The notes: generated by a model not told the origin, from the sequence alone. 64,000 bases of DNA from Sthenelais limicola (GCA_942159475.1 OW804099.1:13766162-13830161); one strand, 5' to 3'. Counted from the first letter of the stretch, positions 22,855 through 32,835 are shown. Numbers and translations: made by a program.

Positions 22855-25266
22855 TTATAGTTTTGAACCAACAGCTGCTTCATTTCCATGGAGATTAGTG
22901 GCTACCAGGAGTCGGCTGTTGGAAGTGGAGTTAAGAAGCTCGATCTTTTCTGCAGGTCTTAGTGACCAGAATACTATTTCTTCTGGCAACTCGACCGTTT
23001 CTGCTGAACCAGCATTTTCTACTTCTAGGCCCCCAAGCCACCTAAGTCGAACAACTGTCCTGAACGAGCAGCAAACCTGTTTCGCTACCATTCCCGTGAC
23101 GACAGGTGGCGTGGCCGATCTGAGTACCTCCACTGGATATACCAATTTACATAGGAAAAGAGCATACCGCTTCTCTCCCTCCTGTACACGGAGGCTAAGT
23201 ATTGTGTGTCCTGCCGTGTTATGGCCTCGAGCTTTTCTACATCCACACCCATTACAGATCCGTCGTATTAGTTGTCCCAACACGTATACTACTACTAGTC
23301 CTGCCAGCATCGTACCATATGACGGCCATTCCCCAGACTTGCCTGCTTCAAGTGAATCTGAGTTCAGGGCGGGGCCTTGTGTTCCCCATTCGATCTTGCC
23401 CCAACTATCTTCTGGAAATAGTTCCAGAGTTGAGCCGATCTTCCCTGCCAACGCCCCTTTTAACGATCCAATGATCGCGAGCATTCTGAAAATTCTATAG
23501 CAAAGATAAATGGTTATTAATACATGTATCATTTCTATCAGCCAGAATACCAGTGGTACCTGCGGCGTTACAGTTAGATCTGTTAGATCTCGCCATGCCT
23601 TATATTGCCATGCTTCACCCTGCTCCATGTTACTCTTAATTTCTCTCGCAACCTTATTTACCTCCATTCCTTTTGCAAACTGCTGGGGGGACATTGCTGT
23701 TAGCATTTTCCCTAGTTCCTTACCTGTTGGCAAATTTAAATGTACTAAGAAATTAGTGAGGCTTTCTCCCGAAAAGTTTCCCACCGGTATACCAAAACTT
23801 CTTGCAAATGCCAAATTAAACCCATGCGCCACAGAAACCTCTACCCCGCTTAATTCTCTACACGTCAGCTCCTTTGGTGCCAATCTATGGTGGTCAATCT
23901 GCAGGGTGCATCCGCAGGACACCTCGAACACAGTGATCCCCACGATATTGACCTGCCTTGTACTATTTTTGCATGTCAGTAACCCCTTGGGTCCCTTATT
24001 TATAAGCAAGTACGTTGACCCCTCCACATTTTTAACAATGTCTGGCGCCCTTTTCTTCAAGTACATGTCAAACATGCAATACCTAAGAATATTGGCACTA
24101 TGGTCATTAAATAAAGCGATCATGCAGTCCTCATCCTTTCCTGAATTATCTATGAAGGTGAATGGACATATATAGCTCCCTTTTTTAGTACATTGCATTA
24201 ATTCAATGGCGTCTACCTCCATTAATTCCCCTGAGCCGCGTTGGGCCAACATGCGTTGTGTGGCCGATCTCAATCGTGTGCATCCATCCTGAGATTCCCT
24301 GTGCACATGCAATGGCGTATCAAACACCTCCATTTCATACAACTGAAGGGGCTCCGAATCGTTTGCTAGGGAAATTGGTACCAGTACGTTGATCGTATTG
24401 TTAGGCCCCATCTGTACCCCAACGTTAGTATTCCAGTCGATATAATCCCCTAAAATGTTCAAAGTGCTGTTATCTCCTAATACCTGTCTCACTCTCTCTT
24501 CCCACTGACTTTCCATAAATACCTTGGCAAGTGACTCATGTATTTTTCCCTCTCTTAATGTTTCCAAGACATCACCCACTATCGTTATATCTTCAATGTA
24601 ATTTCTTATCGCCAGGCATTTCAAAATTGAGCCTTGGAGCTGCTGTTGGATTCTCCCCTGTGAGTCCACTTCCTCGTGCATTATGTCCGATAATTGAGCC
24701 GTCTTATTCGCAAAGCGTAGCCATTTATCTTCTAATTCATCCATGGCGCTTATTGATTCGTTTACATGCGATCTTAAGAACCTAAATATGATATTGGAAT
24801 TGGCCACTAACTTCATGAGAGCCTCGTCCCTCAGGTGTGGGTTTCTTATTATCCCTGGTGCAAGCCTATGAATAATGTGTCTTTCTACGTTTCTTAAGTC
24901 AGAGTTAGTTGATAGATCGAGAATCCCAGCCACAATTTTCCCAAACGGGGCCAGATAATTTCTTTTTAATCGTTTAGGGCGCTGCAAAATATTTCTCAAG
25001 TGATTTGCACGCTCATACTCCCTTGCGGCCCTCGAATGTAACTCCCTGATATACTTGTCTAAAGACTCCCCCACCATTTCATAACCTTTTGGCCATTCTC
25101 CCTTAACTATCTGGATCGGCTGTGGAGGTATAATATTTAGCTCAGAACGGAAGCCTAAACTCAAAGTTTCCACCCCTGTTATCAATGTACCACGGTCAGT
25201 GAATACCACTCCATAGTTGTGCCTTAGAACCGTTGTAGCCATGCAACTATATTGCATGCACATCAT
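22855..25266 (-). CDS. env: Envelope glycoprotein, errantivirus/baculovirus-F-like
   Basis: The 803-residue frame has the layout of insect errantivirus Env and baculovirus F. A short N-terminal part ends in a furin-type site RPKRLKR (96-102), followed by a fusion-peptide-like segment (103-118) and a long ectodomain. Cysteine-rich stretches at about 329-470 include a CGCTLQI motif near 451-457. Membrane segments lie at about 570-593 and 652-666, and a tail of about 135 residues follows. Such proteins mediate membrane fusion and can make an element infectious. No clear signal peptide follows the first Met; it may come from an upstream exon or be unusual. The start is supported by a splice acceptor just before it (exon begins at 25270). 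It lies downstream of the accessory block. It appears unbroken. The plus-strand frames here are shadows. Confidence 0.8.
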   Translation of the reverse strand: MMCMQYSCMATTVLRHNYGVVFTDRGTLITGVETLSLGFRSELNIIPPQPIQIVKGEWPKGYEMVGESLDKYIRELHSRAAREYERANHLRNILQRPKRLKRNYLAPFGKIVAGILDLSTNSDLRNVERHIIHRLAPGIIRNPHLRDEALMKLVANSNIIFRFLRSHVNESISAMDELEDKWLRFANKTAQLSDIMHEEVDSQGRIQQQLQGSILKCLAIRNYIEDITIVGDVLETLREGKIHESLAKVFMESQWEERVRQVLGDNSTLNILGDYIDWNTNVGVQMGPNNTINVLVPISLANDSEPLQLYEMEVFDTPLHVHRESQDGCTRLRSATQRMLAQRGSGELMEVDAIELMQCTKKGSYICPFTFIDNSGKDEDCMIALFNDHSANILRYCMFDMYLKKRAPDIVKNVEGSTYLLINKGPKGLLTCKNSTRQVNIVGITVFEVSCGCTLQIDHHRLAPKELTCRELSGVEVSVAHGFNLAFARSFGIPVGNFSGESLTNFLVHLNLPTGKELGKMLTAMSPQQFAKGMEVNKVAREIKSNMEQGEAWQYKAWRDLTDLTVTPQVPLVFWLIEMIHVLITIYLCYRIFRMLAIIGSLKGALAGKIGSTLELFPEDSWGKIEWGTQGPALNSDSLEAGKSGEWPSYGTMLAGLVVVYVLGQLIRRICNGCGCRKARGHNTAGHTILSLRVQEGEKRYALFLCKLVYPVEVLRSATPPVVTGMVAKQVCCSFRTVVRLRWLGGLEVENAGSAETVELPEEIVFWSLRPAEKIELLNSTSNSRLLVATNLHGNEAAVGSKL

Positions 25267-25269
25267 GAT

Positions 25270-25290
25270 CCTAAAAACAAGAAGTTAGCA
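25270..25290 (-). promoter_or_regulatory. Splice acceptor of env mRNA
   Basis: The sense strand reads 'tgctaacttcttgtttttag', with a branch-point-like TGCTAAC, a T-rich tract and AG at 25272-25271. The env ATG lies four bases into the exon. This is what a subgenomic env mRNA needs. The leader donor at 38602 is the natural partner. Confidence 0.75.
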
Positions 25291-26129
25291 AATAATAAAA
25301 AACGGCTTAATGCTGAGAAATCCACATTAGCCTTCACTGGCCTATGTAAAAGTGATATTCTCCTAGTAAACTCACCCTATTATGAGTCCGAACATCTTGC
25401 GATCCTAGTCCTGTAGCAAGATACTAGTCCCCGTTCTTTCTATATGCAAGTTCGTTCCTGATCCCTGTACAAAAGTCAAGTGATGCTCCCCCTCTGGCTG
25501 TGCTGAGCTTATATCTAAGACCAGACCAGTCCAAGACCTATTGGGCTTGCTCCTTCCCTCCTCCCTCTCAAGCATACGACACATCCCCATATCAAGTTAG
25601 GGTACGGGTGTCCCAGCTCATGACCTTCCTCTGCTAGATGAAATACTGCATAATGACACCTAGCCACTTATCGTGTATGAGGCCTGTCTTGCAATTTATA
25701 GAACAACCCCCCCCCAACCGCTTGCAAGCTACTTATGGGTTTCGACTGCTTGAGCCCAATTGCTGTGTCTAATTTTAACTGTCTTGCCTCCCAAGCTCCA
25801 CTTTTCATACGTTCCAGCCCCCATCAAAGTACACCAATAATCCCACCATTTCAGGTTACTGGCTCCATTTACCCCAACCTGCACAGTACATTACACTCAA
25901 TCAAAAGACTAAATGCGCCTTCAATTCGTTTCAATTTTTCTTACACGAATTTAAATTTGCATCTCCTCACAACCCCGACACCCCAATGAGTTGCACGTAG
26001 GCATCTTATACCTCCATAATTCTTACATGTATACCATGTCACCATGGATCCAACAGAGCCCCAAACTTATCATAAAGGCTAATATACCCTCATAACATAA
26101 CCCTGCAAATTTAGATATGTATTGTGTAC
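25291..26129. other. Spacer between env and accessory E
   Basis: No convincing frame on either strand. The 84-residue plus frame at 25735-25989 and the 61-residue minus frame at 25405-25590 lack motifs. In the spliced model this is intron. Confidence 0.45.
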
Positions 26130-26699
26130 CTATGGGTTCAACTGTCCAGAACTCACCTTCAAGCCCACGGGCATCCATGACAGAGGCAATCTTAACTCGA
26201 TTTGATATACATCCACCGGTAACGACAGGTGATGTCTGATAGTTGCCTCAGACATTTCTGTTAGCTTGTCCAGGAATTTTACCGCTTGCTCCATATTTTC
26301 AGGGAATATCCCCCTCACCCTTGGACGAAACATGTTTAAAATTTCATATGTTAAATCCGAGATAATGCATACCGTATCCTGTAGCCTCCTTAATGGGGTG
26401 AGAGTATGTCTCTGCGAGATATCAATCGTCAAGGACCGAATAGGCTCATAACGTAGGCCTCTTAAAAAATCAAATGCCGCTTTTCTCAAGCGAACGATAT
26501 GCGTCTCCTTTTGCAGCCGTCTAATGGGCTCAAACTCCGGATATCTCTGAGATGGAGACAGCATGAAGAATTTCAATATTTCGAGCATTAACCAATTAGC
26601 CCTGACCTGTTGATTCAAGATGGCTGCCATTCTGGCAGCCCTATCTGTTCTCCTAATAATTTCCGCATTAATCATCTCACTCCCCCTTCTTGTATCCAT
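26130..26699 (-). CDS. Accessory protein E (five-member element family)
   Basis: A 189-residue basic, probably helical frame starting ATG at 26699. It shows the family motifs in order: a hydrophobic/basic helix ending P-x2-R-Y (LEILKFFMLSPSQRY), seven residues on R-L-x2-E-x-H-I (RRLQKETHI), and near the end LTEMSEATIRHHLSLPVDV then LPLSW. After residue 181 there is an excellent phase-0 splice donor (AAG|GTGAGT, exon end 26157), so the last eight codons are probably read only in unspliced RNA. A TATA-like word lies upstream on the sense strand at about 26795. No known domain, signal peptide or membrane segment is recognised. Function unknown. Confidence 0.65.
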   Translation of the reverse strand: MDTRRGSEMINAEIIRRTDRAARMAAILNQQVRANWLMLEILKFFMLSPSQRYPEFEPIRRLQKETHIVRLRKAAFDFLRGLRYEPIRSLTIDISQRHTLTPLRRLQDTVCIISDLTYEILNMFRPRVRGIFPENMEQAVKFLDKLTEMSEATIRHHLSLPVDVYQIELRLPLSWMPVGLKVSSGQLNP

Positions 26700-26908
26700 C
26701 TTTCATTACAGTGATGCAAACCCTATTATACCAGGTCTATCTCCAGTGACAATACTATATATCCCTGGTCCCCCTCCCCCCTCCCACCGGCATGCTTTAT
26801 ATACCCCAGGTCCATCTTCACCTACCCATTATAGTCTTGTTTTTTCCCACTCCCTAGCAACTGGTGACGTTTTACCAATCGACCACGACAAATATAGACA
26901 GTATATGC

Positions 26909-27598
26909 TTACACGGGGATGCCCCCATCTTCCACTAATTTGTGAGACTCCATGTAACTCACCTTTCTTGTCATTATGTCCGGCAAATACTCTTCTGGTA
27001 ATACGTCACCCAGGGTCGCAAAGTCAATATCCGATTCCAAGTTAGCGACTATAAGTTTTCTCGCCAGGCCTGTGCGCTTCTGTAGATAGGGAATCAATCT
27101 GTGTTGTCGTTTATCTTCTATACATTCCAATCTGAATTCCTCAGCACAATACACGCCCAAGATGTTTAGCAACATTTCGCCCACCGCCTTTGTCAAATGT
27201 AATATTTTATCGGACACAGTTACTGCTTTCTGGGCTTCGAAGACACTTCTCATTCTTCCGCCCTTTGTCGTGAGTCGTTCTATTGCCAGAAAACCCCTGC
27301 TTTCAACATAGATTCTGCAACGTTCCTTCATAATATATATATACGTATCCCTTTCCAATCGTTCTCTAGTGGAAATTCGTGCGGATCCACCTCTATTCAC
27401 AGGGTTCACAAGGAAATACCTAGTGGCCCTGACCAGCAATATCCCCAAGTTTCTCTTCTGATTTTTCAAGATCTTCAGCTCGTCTGCACCCAATCTAGCT
27501 TTTTCCAAACGACACATTTGTCTCTGTTCCAGCTCCATCGTATTCAAAGTTGAGGACCACCGCCACATCAGGACACCAGTGCAGACACTAAACTCCAA
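26909..27598 (-). CDS. Accessory protein D (five-member element family)
   Basis: A 229-residue frame. A downstream Met at residue 21 has a good context (acgATGG) and may be the true start. Family motifs are VRATRYFLVNPVNRG, then nine residues on RERLERDTYI. The C-terminal block is YLQKRTGLARKLIVANLES followed by acidic residues and LPEEYL. It is the longest member. After residue 212 there is a phase-0 donor AAG|GTGAGT (exon end 26963), in the same relative place as in A and E. It lies in sense orientation with gag-pol, between C and E. No known family recognised. Role unknown. Confidence 0.65.
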   Translation of the reverse strand: MEFSVCTGVLMWRWSSTLNTMELEQRQMCRLEKARLGADELKILKNQKRNLGILLVRATRYFLVNPVNRGGSARISTRERLERDTYIYIMKERCRIYVESRGFLAIERLTTKGGRMRSVFEAQKAVTVSDKILHLTKAVGEMLLNILGVYCAEEFRLECIEDKRQHRLIPYLQKRTGLARKLIVANLESDIDFATLGDVLPEEYLPDIMTRKVSYMESHKLVEDGGIPV

Positions 27599-28713
27599 AT
27601 ACCAAACTCCAGACCCTAAACTTCAGAACCCCTTTCAAGATCCGCGTGTATTTGTTATTTTCTTCTTCCCATCATCCTTTATTACCTTCCAACTTCCTCT
27701 GCCAAGCTTTATTACCCATATTTACCACCCCTGACTCCTACTCATAATTAATGTTTTGAGTTAATACTTCCTGCGCCCGCGACTTATGTTGCGCCACTCG
27801 CCCCGCCAGACACGACACATTCAGTTTTGCGTATGTTCCATTACTCATTTTCAAGCCACAAAATATGACATAAACATCTTACAGTAATACACACGCGCTG
27901 AGTGTCATCACCCCACAAGCCCACCCCCATCATATTCTGAGGAGAGATTATTGTTTTCTCATTGGGTACAAAAAAAAATTCGCATTCCACAAGCTGTATA
28001 TACCATCAACAGATATTAAACCAAACGTCCCAAGCTCACGCAACATCTAGTCACACATACCCCCAGATCCCAGGCTTATCAATCCCCAGTGAGTTCCTTG
28101 TAGACACTCACCGAATCACCAAATAATAGCCCAAATTTCGTCTTCAAGATAAAGACCAGTTGCAGTAACCTTCACCCTCACTCCCTTCATAACACAAAAT
28201 CATTGCGCTCCATACCTAAAAATGATTCATTTATTCCTACTCTGAAACAACCATTCTAGCAGCGACAATTATATATGACATACACTTATTATTATGTCTT
28301 ACTCATAGTTTGTAGCCCAAGGGCCTCTCAAGAATTTATTTCCCTGCTACACCCGAAAACGACCACCACGGCGTGTTTTAACAGAAACCATACCTTCATT
28401 AATTCTATCTGAAATGTATGCTTTTCAGAACGTTATCTTCACGAGTCAAATTCATCACAACATGTCACCTTTACACGACCATATTAAGATAACGCCTCGT
28501 TGTATCACACGTTGTCTCGCTCAATCATCATTAGGCGTCTCCTTTCATTAAACGATTTTAAGAACAATCATTCTGCATTCCATTCATTCAAACCGAATCC
28601 TCGAATTACAAAATGATATATGTCACTTTCCATATTTGCCGGCTAGCCCGTGACGTCACCCCTCTCCCTATCTGATTCAAATGTATCAACTTTCTCCTTC
28701 CCCAAGATTGTCA
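27599..28713. other. Spacer between accessory D and C
   Basis: About 1.1 kb inside the element without a convincing frame on either strand. It is AT-rich. It may be intron or hold RNA signals. I see no repeat boundary in it. Confidence 0.45.
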
Positions 28714-29229
28714 CTACAGACAGAAAATGAAAACTTGACCCACCGCCTGCAGCAACCAATCTCCATTAATCCATTCGATTGGTGACATGACGTTGACCGT
28801 CCCTTGAAGCAATTCCTGCACTTTTGTTTTAGATAAACCTGACAATGCCATGAACCGCTTGGTGTCCGCCTTCTTGTGATTTTTTCTCTGGCAACAGCGC
28901 TTTCTTAAATAATCCGTTGAGTATAATTTCAATAATACATCCAAAATCCTATAGACCTGATGCAAGATCGCACTCATTCTGTCTTTATCATTCATTACCC
29001 GCAAACGCTTGGTAGAGTACCATTTTCCTGGTCTAACTTTCAGGGATCGTAGGTGCTTATCACATTTTTCGTATAAAGATAGCAAGTACCATTCTACTTC
29101 CAATCGATAATTAGGTAACTGCCTAGGATATCTAATCCGGGGAGCTAGAAGCCAAAATGAATACACTTTAATACACAAGATCGACGCGTTCCTAATATTT
29201 ATTTTACTATGCTCCAGCATTGTCACCAA
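28714..29229 (-). CDS. Accessory protein C (five-member element family)
   Basis: A 171-residue, strongly basic frame starting at 29229. The first motif is IKVYSFWLLAPRIRY, and seven residues on comes YRLEVEWYLLSLY. A middle basic stretch contains KRCCQRKNHKKAD. The C-terminal block is LSGLSKTKVQELLQGTVNV followed by a Trp near the end. After residue 162 a weaker donor (GCG|GTGGGT, exon end 28744) is again in phase 0. The basic patch could serve RNA binding or nuclear import, but that is only inference. No known domain. Confidence 0.62.
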   Translation of the reverse strand: MVTMLEHSKINIRNASILCIKVYSFWLLAPRIRYPRQLPNYRLEVEWYLLSLYEKCDKHLRSLKVRPGKWYSTKRLRVMNDKDRMSAILHQVYRILDVLLKLYSTDYLRKRCCQRKNHKKADTKRFMALSGLSKTKVQELLQGTVNVMSPIEWINGDWLLQAVGQVFIFCL

Positions 29230-29469
29230 ATTGCAAAGCCGAGCAAAGCTTCAGAAATGGCTTGTCATTCTGCAGCGCCCTTCCTCTCCTGATAATCTCA
29301 ACTGTCTATTTCATGCCCAGGGTTTAGGTGGATTATTTTCCTCATATTTTTATTGTCATTAAATTATGCATCAGTATATCCTAGCCTACTAGGTCGCTGC
29401 CGGCCCGTGCTCCCTTCATCTATATAAATCAGTCTGCGTTGCCATAGTCACCTCACCTGCCTGTTTTAT

Positions 29470-29757
29470 ATGGCATCGTTTTTCCCCGGAGACGCTGGTA
29501 TGCTCACCTCATGTTATTTTTATACTAATCCACCCCTGGACCACTCCTGCTATTCTCATATACCGAAAAAGAATCTAGACAATACCATGAACCCTTACCT
29601 GAATATTCCGAGACTCAGTTTACTCTGTCCTAACTATAGTCATCTTTGTCTCCCCAATTTCTATCAACACGTTATTTTATGTAAACATTGGATTCTCAAA
29701 TCAGCCGACGAACAACATACACGAACCCCCACGTTCCCACGAAATTCATATCTGTAA
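29470..29757 (+). CDS. Candidate antisense ORF with TATA box
   Basis: A 95-residue frame on the strand opposite to the element's main genes, ATG at 29470 with G after it. A TATATAAAT word lies about 45 bases upstream (near 29422), a spacing that would place a transcript start just before the ATG. The product is rich in Pro, Tyr, His and Cys and has no recognised motif. It lies in the spacer between accessory C and B. It could be an antisense gene of the element or chance. Confidence 0.25.
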   Translation: MASFFPGDAGMLTSCYFYTNPPLDHSCYSHIPKKNLDNTMNPYLNIPRLSLLCPNYSHLCLPNFYQHVILCKHWILKSADEQHTRTPTFPRNSYL

Positions 29758-30823
29758 AACTTATTACGACAAGCGTTTCTCAGCGTTTTTTATATGCCCA
29801 CCTGTCACCCAGTGATTGAAACTTTCTGGTTTTCGTTGACTTTCACACCCAATCTGCCTTTGTCTTATCAGTGACTCATCAACTATACACCGCTCTAATC
29901 TTCATTCAATTATATGGTTTTCAATTCATGGATTCTAAAAAAAGTTCTCTCATTATTCCCTCGCTCCTTATCTCTATGAGTGTCATGGTGTCATGATCTT
30001 ATGACCCGATCATGACTCGATCCCCGGTGCCTCCCCTTCTGTTTTTTATTTTATTTATTACGTCAATCAAATCTTTTTAGCCAATTGGCGTGTCCCTACA
30101 ATGATATCAGAGTGGTTCCTTTGATTAGGCAAATTCCCCCTTTGGTATCCTGTAGACACCATTTCCAGCTTAACTTCTCGCAGCAGCACCCGATTTTCGC
30201 CGACCCCTAGACCAGCTTTCTATCTCCTATATATATTCTCCCGATCTTTAAACCTTTTTGGAAACCATGGCAGGCCGAGAAATTCACCTGGCCATTGACA
30301 ATGACATTGTCATTGTCCAAACCAGAGACGTATGGAGCCTGAGCGATTTAGCTCGGCTCCTCGTTTATGGCCTGTCCTTGAAGGCAACTCGGTGGTTTTA
30401 TGGGCGGGCGTGTGCTCTTGTTTTCAGGGCATACCGCCGCTGGGCTAACGAGTAGCATATTTTTTATATATTCCAGTAGATTTTAGTTATAGCAGTTACG
30501 TATTATGTTTTTAGTTTTTCTTATTCTTTTATAATAACCCATATTATTCATCATATATTATCATACTCAAGAAACCCCATATTCTACTCTCTTTTACCCC
30601 TTCCCCTCCTTGCACCCCTTCCGCTTCTGCACCACAACCATCCTTCCCCACACCTCGCACTGGTAAGTTGCTTTATATACCTTTTTATTTCATTCTAATT
30701 TATTTTTCCCCGCTTATAAACCTGTCCTTGTCTTAGAAACTGCTCCACTGGGAATAACTGCCCACTGTAACATCTCAAAGACCCCGTATTCTAGTTATAC
30801 ATAACATGATCGAGTCAGATATA
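29758..30823. other. Spacer between accessory C and B
   Basis: No sense-strand frame. It holds the small antisense candidate at 30267-30455. A 'ctggtaagt' donor-like word on the plus strand near 30659 could belong to such an antisense unit. Confidence 0.4.
30267..30455 (+). CDS. Candidate small antisense ORF (62 aa)
   Basis: ATG at 30267 sits in a near-ideal context (gaaaccATGG), about 35 bases after a TATATATA word at about 30229, a compact promoter-like arrangement. The 62-residue product begins acidic and hydrophobic (AIDNDIVIVQTRD) and ends in amphipathic, Arg/Trp-rich helices. No match to known families is recognised. It is antisense to the element's main genes. Confidence 0.35.
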   Translation: MAGREIHLAIDNDIVIVQTRDVWSLSDLARLLVYGLSLKATRWFYGRACALVFRAYRRWANE

Positions 30824-31279
30824 TTACCTACCCTCAGACAGGGGAATCCATTTTTCCAATGGTTTCTCAATCCAGCTCCATCGTTCACACGCCAGTTTTT
30901 CCAAGTCACTAACTGTCATCCCAGTGTTACATGCTAACAACTTAATTATAATGTCTCTTGGGTAGTTGCAACATCCTATTTTTAACATCGTGCCGACGAA
31001 ATAACTTTTTAACATCGACAGGTATATATACTGCTGCTTTCGTGACCGATCCTCCCAGCTCATGTGATTGACGGCTATTCTCTCCCTCCTATCTGGCATC
31101 TCTCTAATCAAGAAACGAGAGGCTCCCCACCAGATATTTTTTAAGTGTGTTTCCATTTCAATTCGCCTCCTAGCGTTAGCCCCTCTGAATCTCAGGTGTG
31201 GTTTCTGCAAATACAGACGAGCCAATCGAATCACCTGTATTACCTCTGTCTTCTCTCCCCTGGTTATAGGTCTACACAT
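30824..31279 (-). CDS. Accessory protein B (five-member element family)
   Basis: A 151-residue frame. An in-frame stop lies five codons upstream, so ATG at 31279 is the only good start. Motifs: IRLARLYLQKPHLRF, then seven residues on RRRIEMETHLKNIW, a middle helix with QQYIYLSMLKSYFVGTML, and a C-terminal NTGMTVSDLEKLACERW. It is the shortest member. Donor-like GT words lie at its end (GAGG|GTAGGT and TAG|GTAATA near 30832-30828), but unlike A, C, D and E they are not in phase 0. It follows A closely. Function unknown. Confidence 0.62.
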   Translation of the reverse strand: MCRPITRGEKTEVIQVIRLARLYLQKPHLRFRGANARRRIEMETHLKNIWWGASRFLIREMPDRRERIAVNHMSWEDRSRKQQYIYLSMLKSYFVGTMLKIGCCNYPRDIIIKLLACNTGMTVSDLEKLACERWSWIEKPLEKWIPLSEGR

Positions 31280-31305
31280 TCTCCTCGATAGTCAGTATTC
31301 AATGC

Positions 31306-31854
31306 TCACAGGCCTATAAAACTGTATACTGTGTCCCCACCCATTTCAAAAATACCTTCTCGCTGCTTATAAGTGAATACACTTACCTTGACTTTCGCCC
31401 ATGCGCTTGGACACAACTCCTTAATGTTTAGCAGGTCCACTTCCTCCGTGAAAACTGCGTTAATTTTTTCTGCTGGGATGAAGGTTAGACCACTTATATA
31501 TTGATAAAGAACCACTCTATCACATTGTTCGTACGCCAATCGTTTCTGCTCTGCTTCTAGCGATAAAATATTGCATATTACCCGACGTATTAATACGTGG
31601 GCAATATATTTATGCTGCTGGTATTTTGTCCTTGCCAATGGGAATACATCTGTGATGCTTTTAACCTCGTTGTCTGGCAATCTCAGATCAGCAAACATGT
31701 GCCACAGGTACCACTCGTTTGTCAACCTTTTCTCGGGACATCCTCCGTACCTGTGAGCTGGATGTATGGTAAATATTCTTATCAATCGTATAATCAGGCG
31801 TTCTATGTCGTACATATCCTGTACCCCTAACGCTGTACCAGGCAACTTGTTCAT
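31306..31854 (-). CDS. Accessory protein A (five-member element family)
   Basis: A 182-residue frame, the first accessory gene downstream of pol. Motifs: IRLIRIFTIHPAHRY, six residues on KRLTNEWYLWHMF, a middle helix with HKYIAHVLIRRVICNIL, and a C-terminal ISGLTFIPAEKINAVFTEEVDL followed by CPSAW. After residue 156 there is a consensus donor AAG|GTAAGT (exon end 31387) in phase 0. The sequence beyond it looks unlike the other members, which fits an intron. No known domain. By position it resembles the accessory genes of complex retroviruses, but there is no sequence evidence for a shared role. Confidence 0.67.
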   Translation of the reverse strand: MNKLPGTALGVQDMYDIERLIIRLIRIFTIHPAHRYGGCPEKRLTNEWYLWHMFADLRLPDNEVKSITDVFPLARTKYQQHKYIAHVLIRRVICNILSLEAEQKRLAYEQCDRVVLYQYISGLTFIPAEKINAVFTEEVDLLNIKELCPSAWAKVKVSVFTYKQREGIFEMGGDTVYSFIGL

Positions 31855-32835
31855 CTTTCGACATCAACGGCGATGGGCGTTCCTTCCTCTCCACTATAGT
31901 GCCACCGGGCAGCCCTTATTCCCCATCTTATTTTTAATTGCTCAACCCCTACCTTCTTCCGGGGCAGCTGACACTCTGGCACTATCCCATAAGTCATCTC
32001 CAAGCTTGACTTACTGGAGCAGCTTACCTTGCTGCTACCATTTGCCTCTCATATCTCACTCACCCTATTATGCGTATTCCGGCCATACCCTTTTAACTTC
32101 GTGATACATTATTTCTCCTGTTTTACGTATCTGCTACGCCTGAGCTTGTCATATTAGCCGAGCATTGTTGTCACAAGAATGTCACCCATAGTTAGTCGAC
32201 AAGCGACTTCATTCTACCTTATTTCACCCGCATTTGCCTTCCTCACTTACTATTCATTATACAAGTCCTTTATTTACCCAATGAGAACTGTCAGTGACAA
32301 TTAACTTTGCTTACCCTTTTTCTCGGATAAGCAAAGCTTTCCTAGACCTTTATATAATATTAACTCACCCAGGAAATCAATATGGCACATACTAGGGTAT
32401 TCTCCCATGTCAGACTAAAGCTACGGCACTAGATTCTCTCCCTCCTTCCATCTGAACCCGCACAGGAGCTGTTTAGTTTGTTTTTTGTTTTCTTTTTGTT
32501 GTGTCTTTCTTTTTCTACCCTCAATTCCAACCCAACCTCCCTTTTTTATTCACTCGTGATTAAACCCCATTTCGCTGGGATAACTCCTCACACCAGGCGC
32601 GGCTCACTCCCATCCACTTCCTCGTATTACTTTCACATAAAAACCACTGTTGCTGGCTTGCAGCTCTCGCCTCGTGGTTACAATTCTATAACCACCACAG
32701 CTGTTCGAGAATGTAAACACCGCGTCTCGCCCAAGCTCCCATGCCATATATATATTGTTAATGCGCCCTTGCCAAGGTACTACGTACTACACTTATTTCA
32801 TCCATTCTATCAACGTTCTACAGGATCTGGAGAAT
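31855..32835. other. Spacer between pol and accessory A
   Basis: About 1 kb without a supported sense frame. The plus-strand frames at 31766-32104 and 32478-33005 are Pro/Ser/Tyr-rich shadows of pyrimidine-rich sequence. In a leader-spliced model an acceptor for A should lie here; I could not pick a clear one. Confidence 0.4.

Noticed and set aside
22811..24175. Plus-strand frames of 229 and 221 codons
   Set aside because: They lie exactly over the sense env frame, have no motifs of their own and are explained as shadows.
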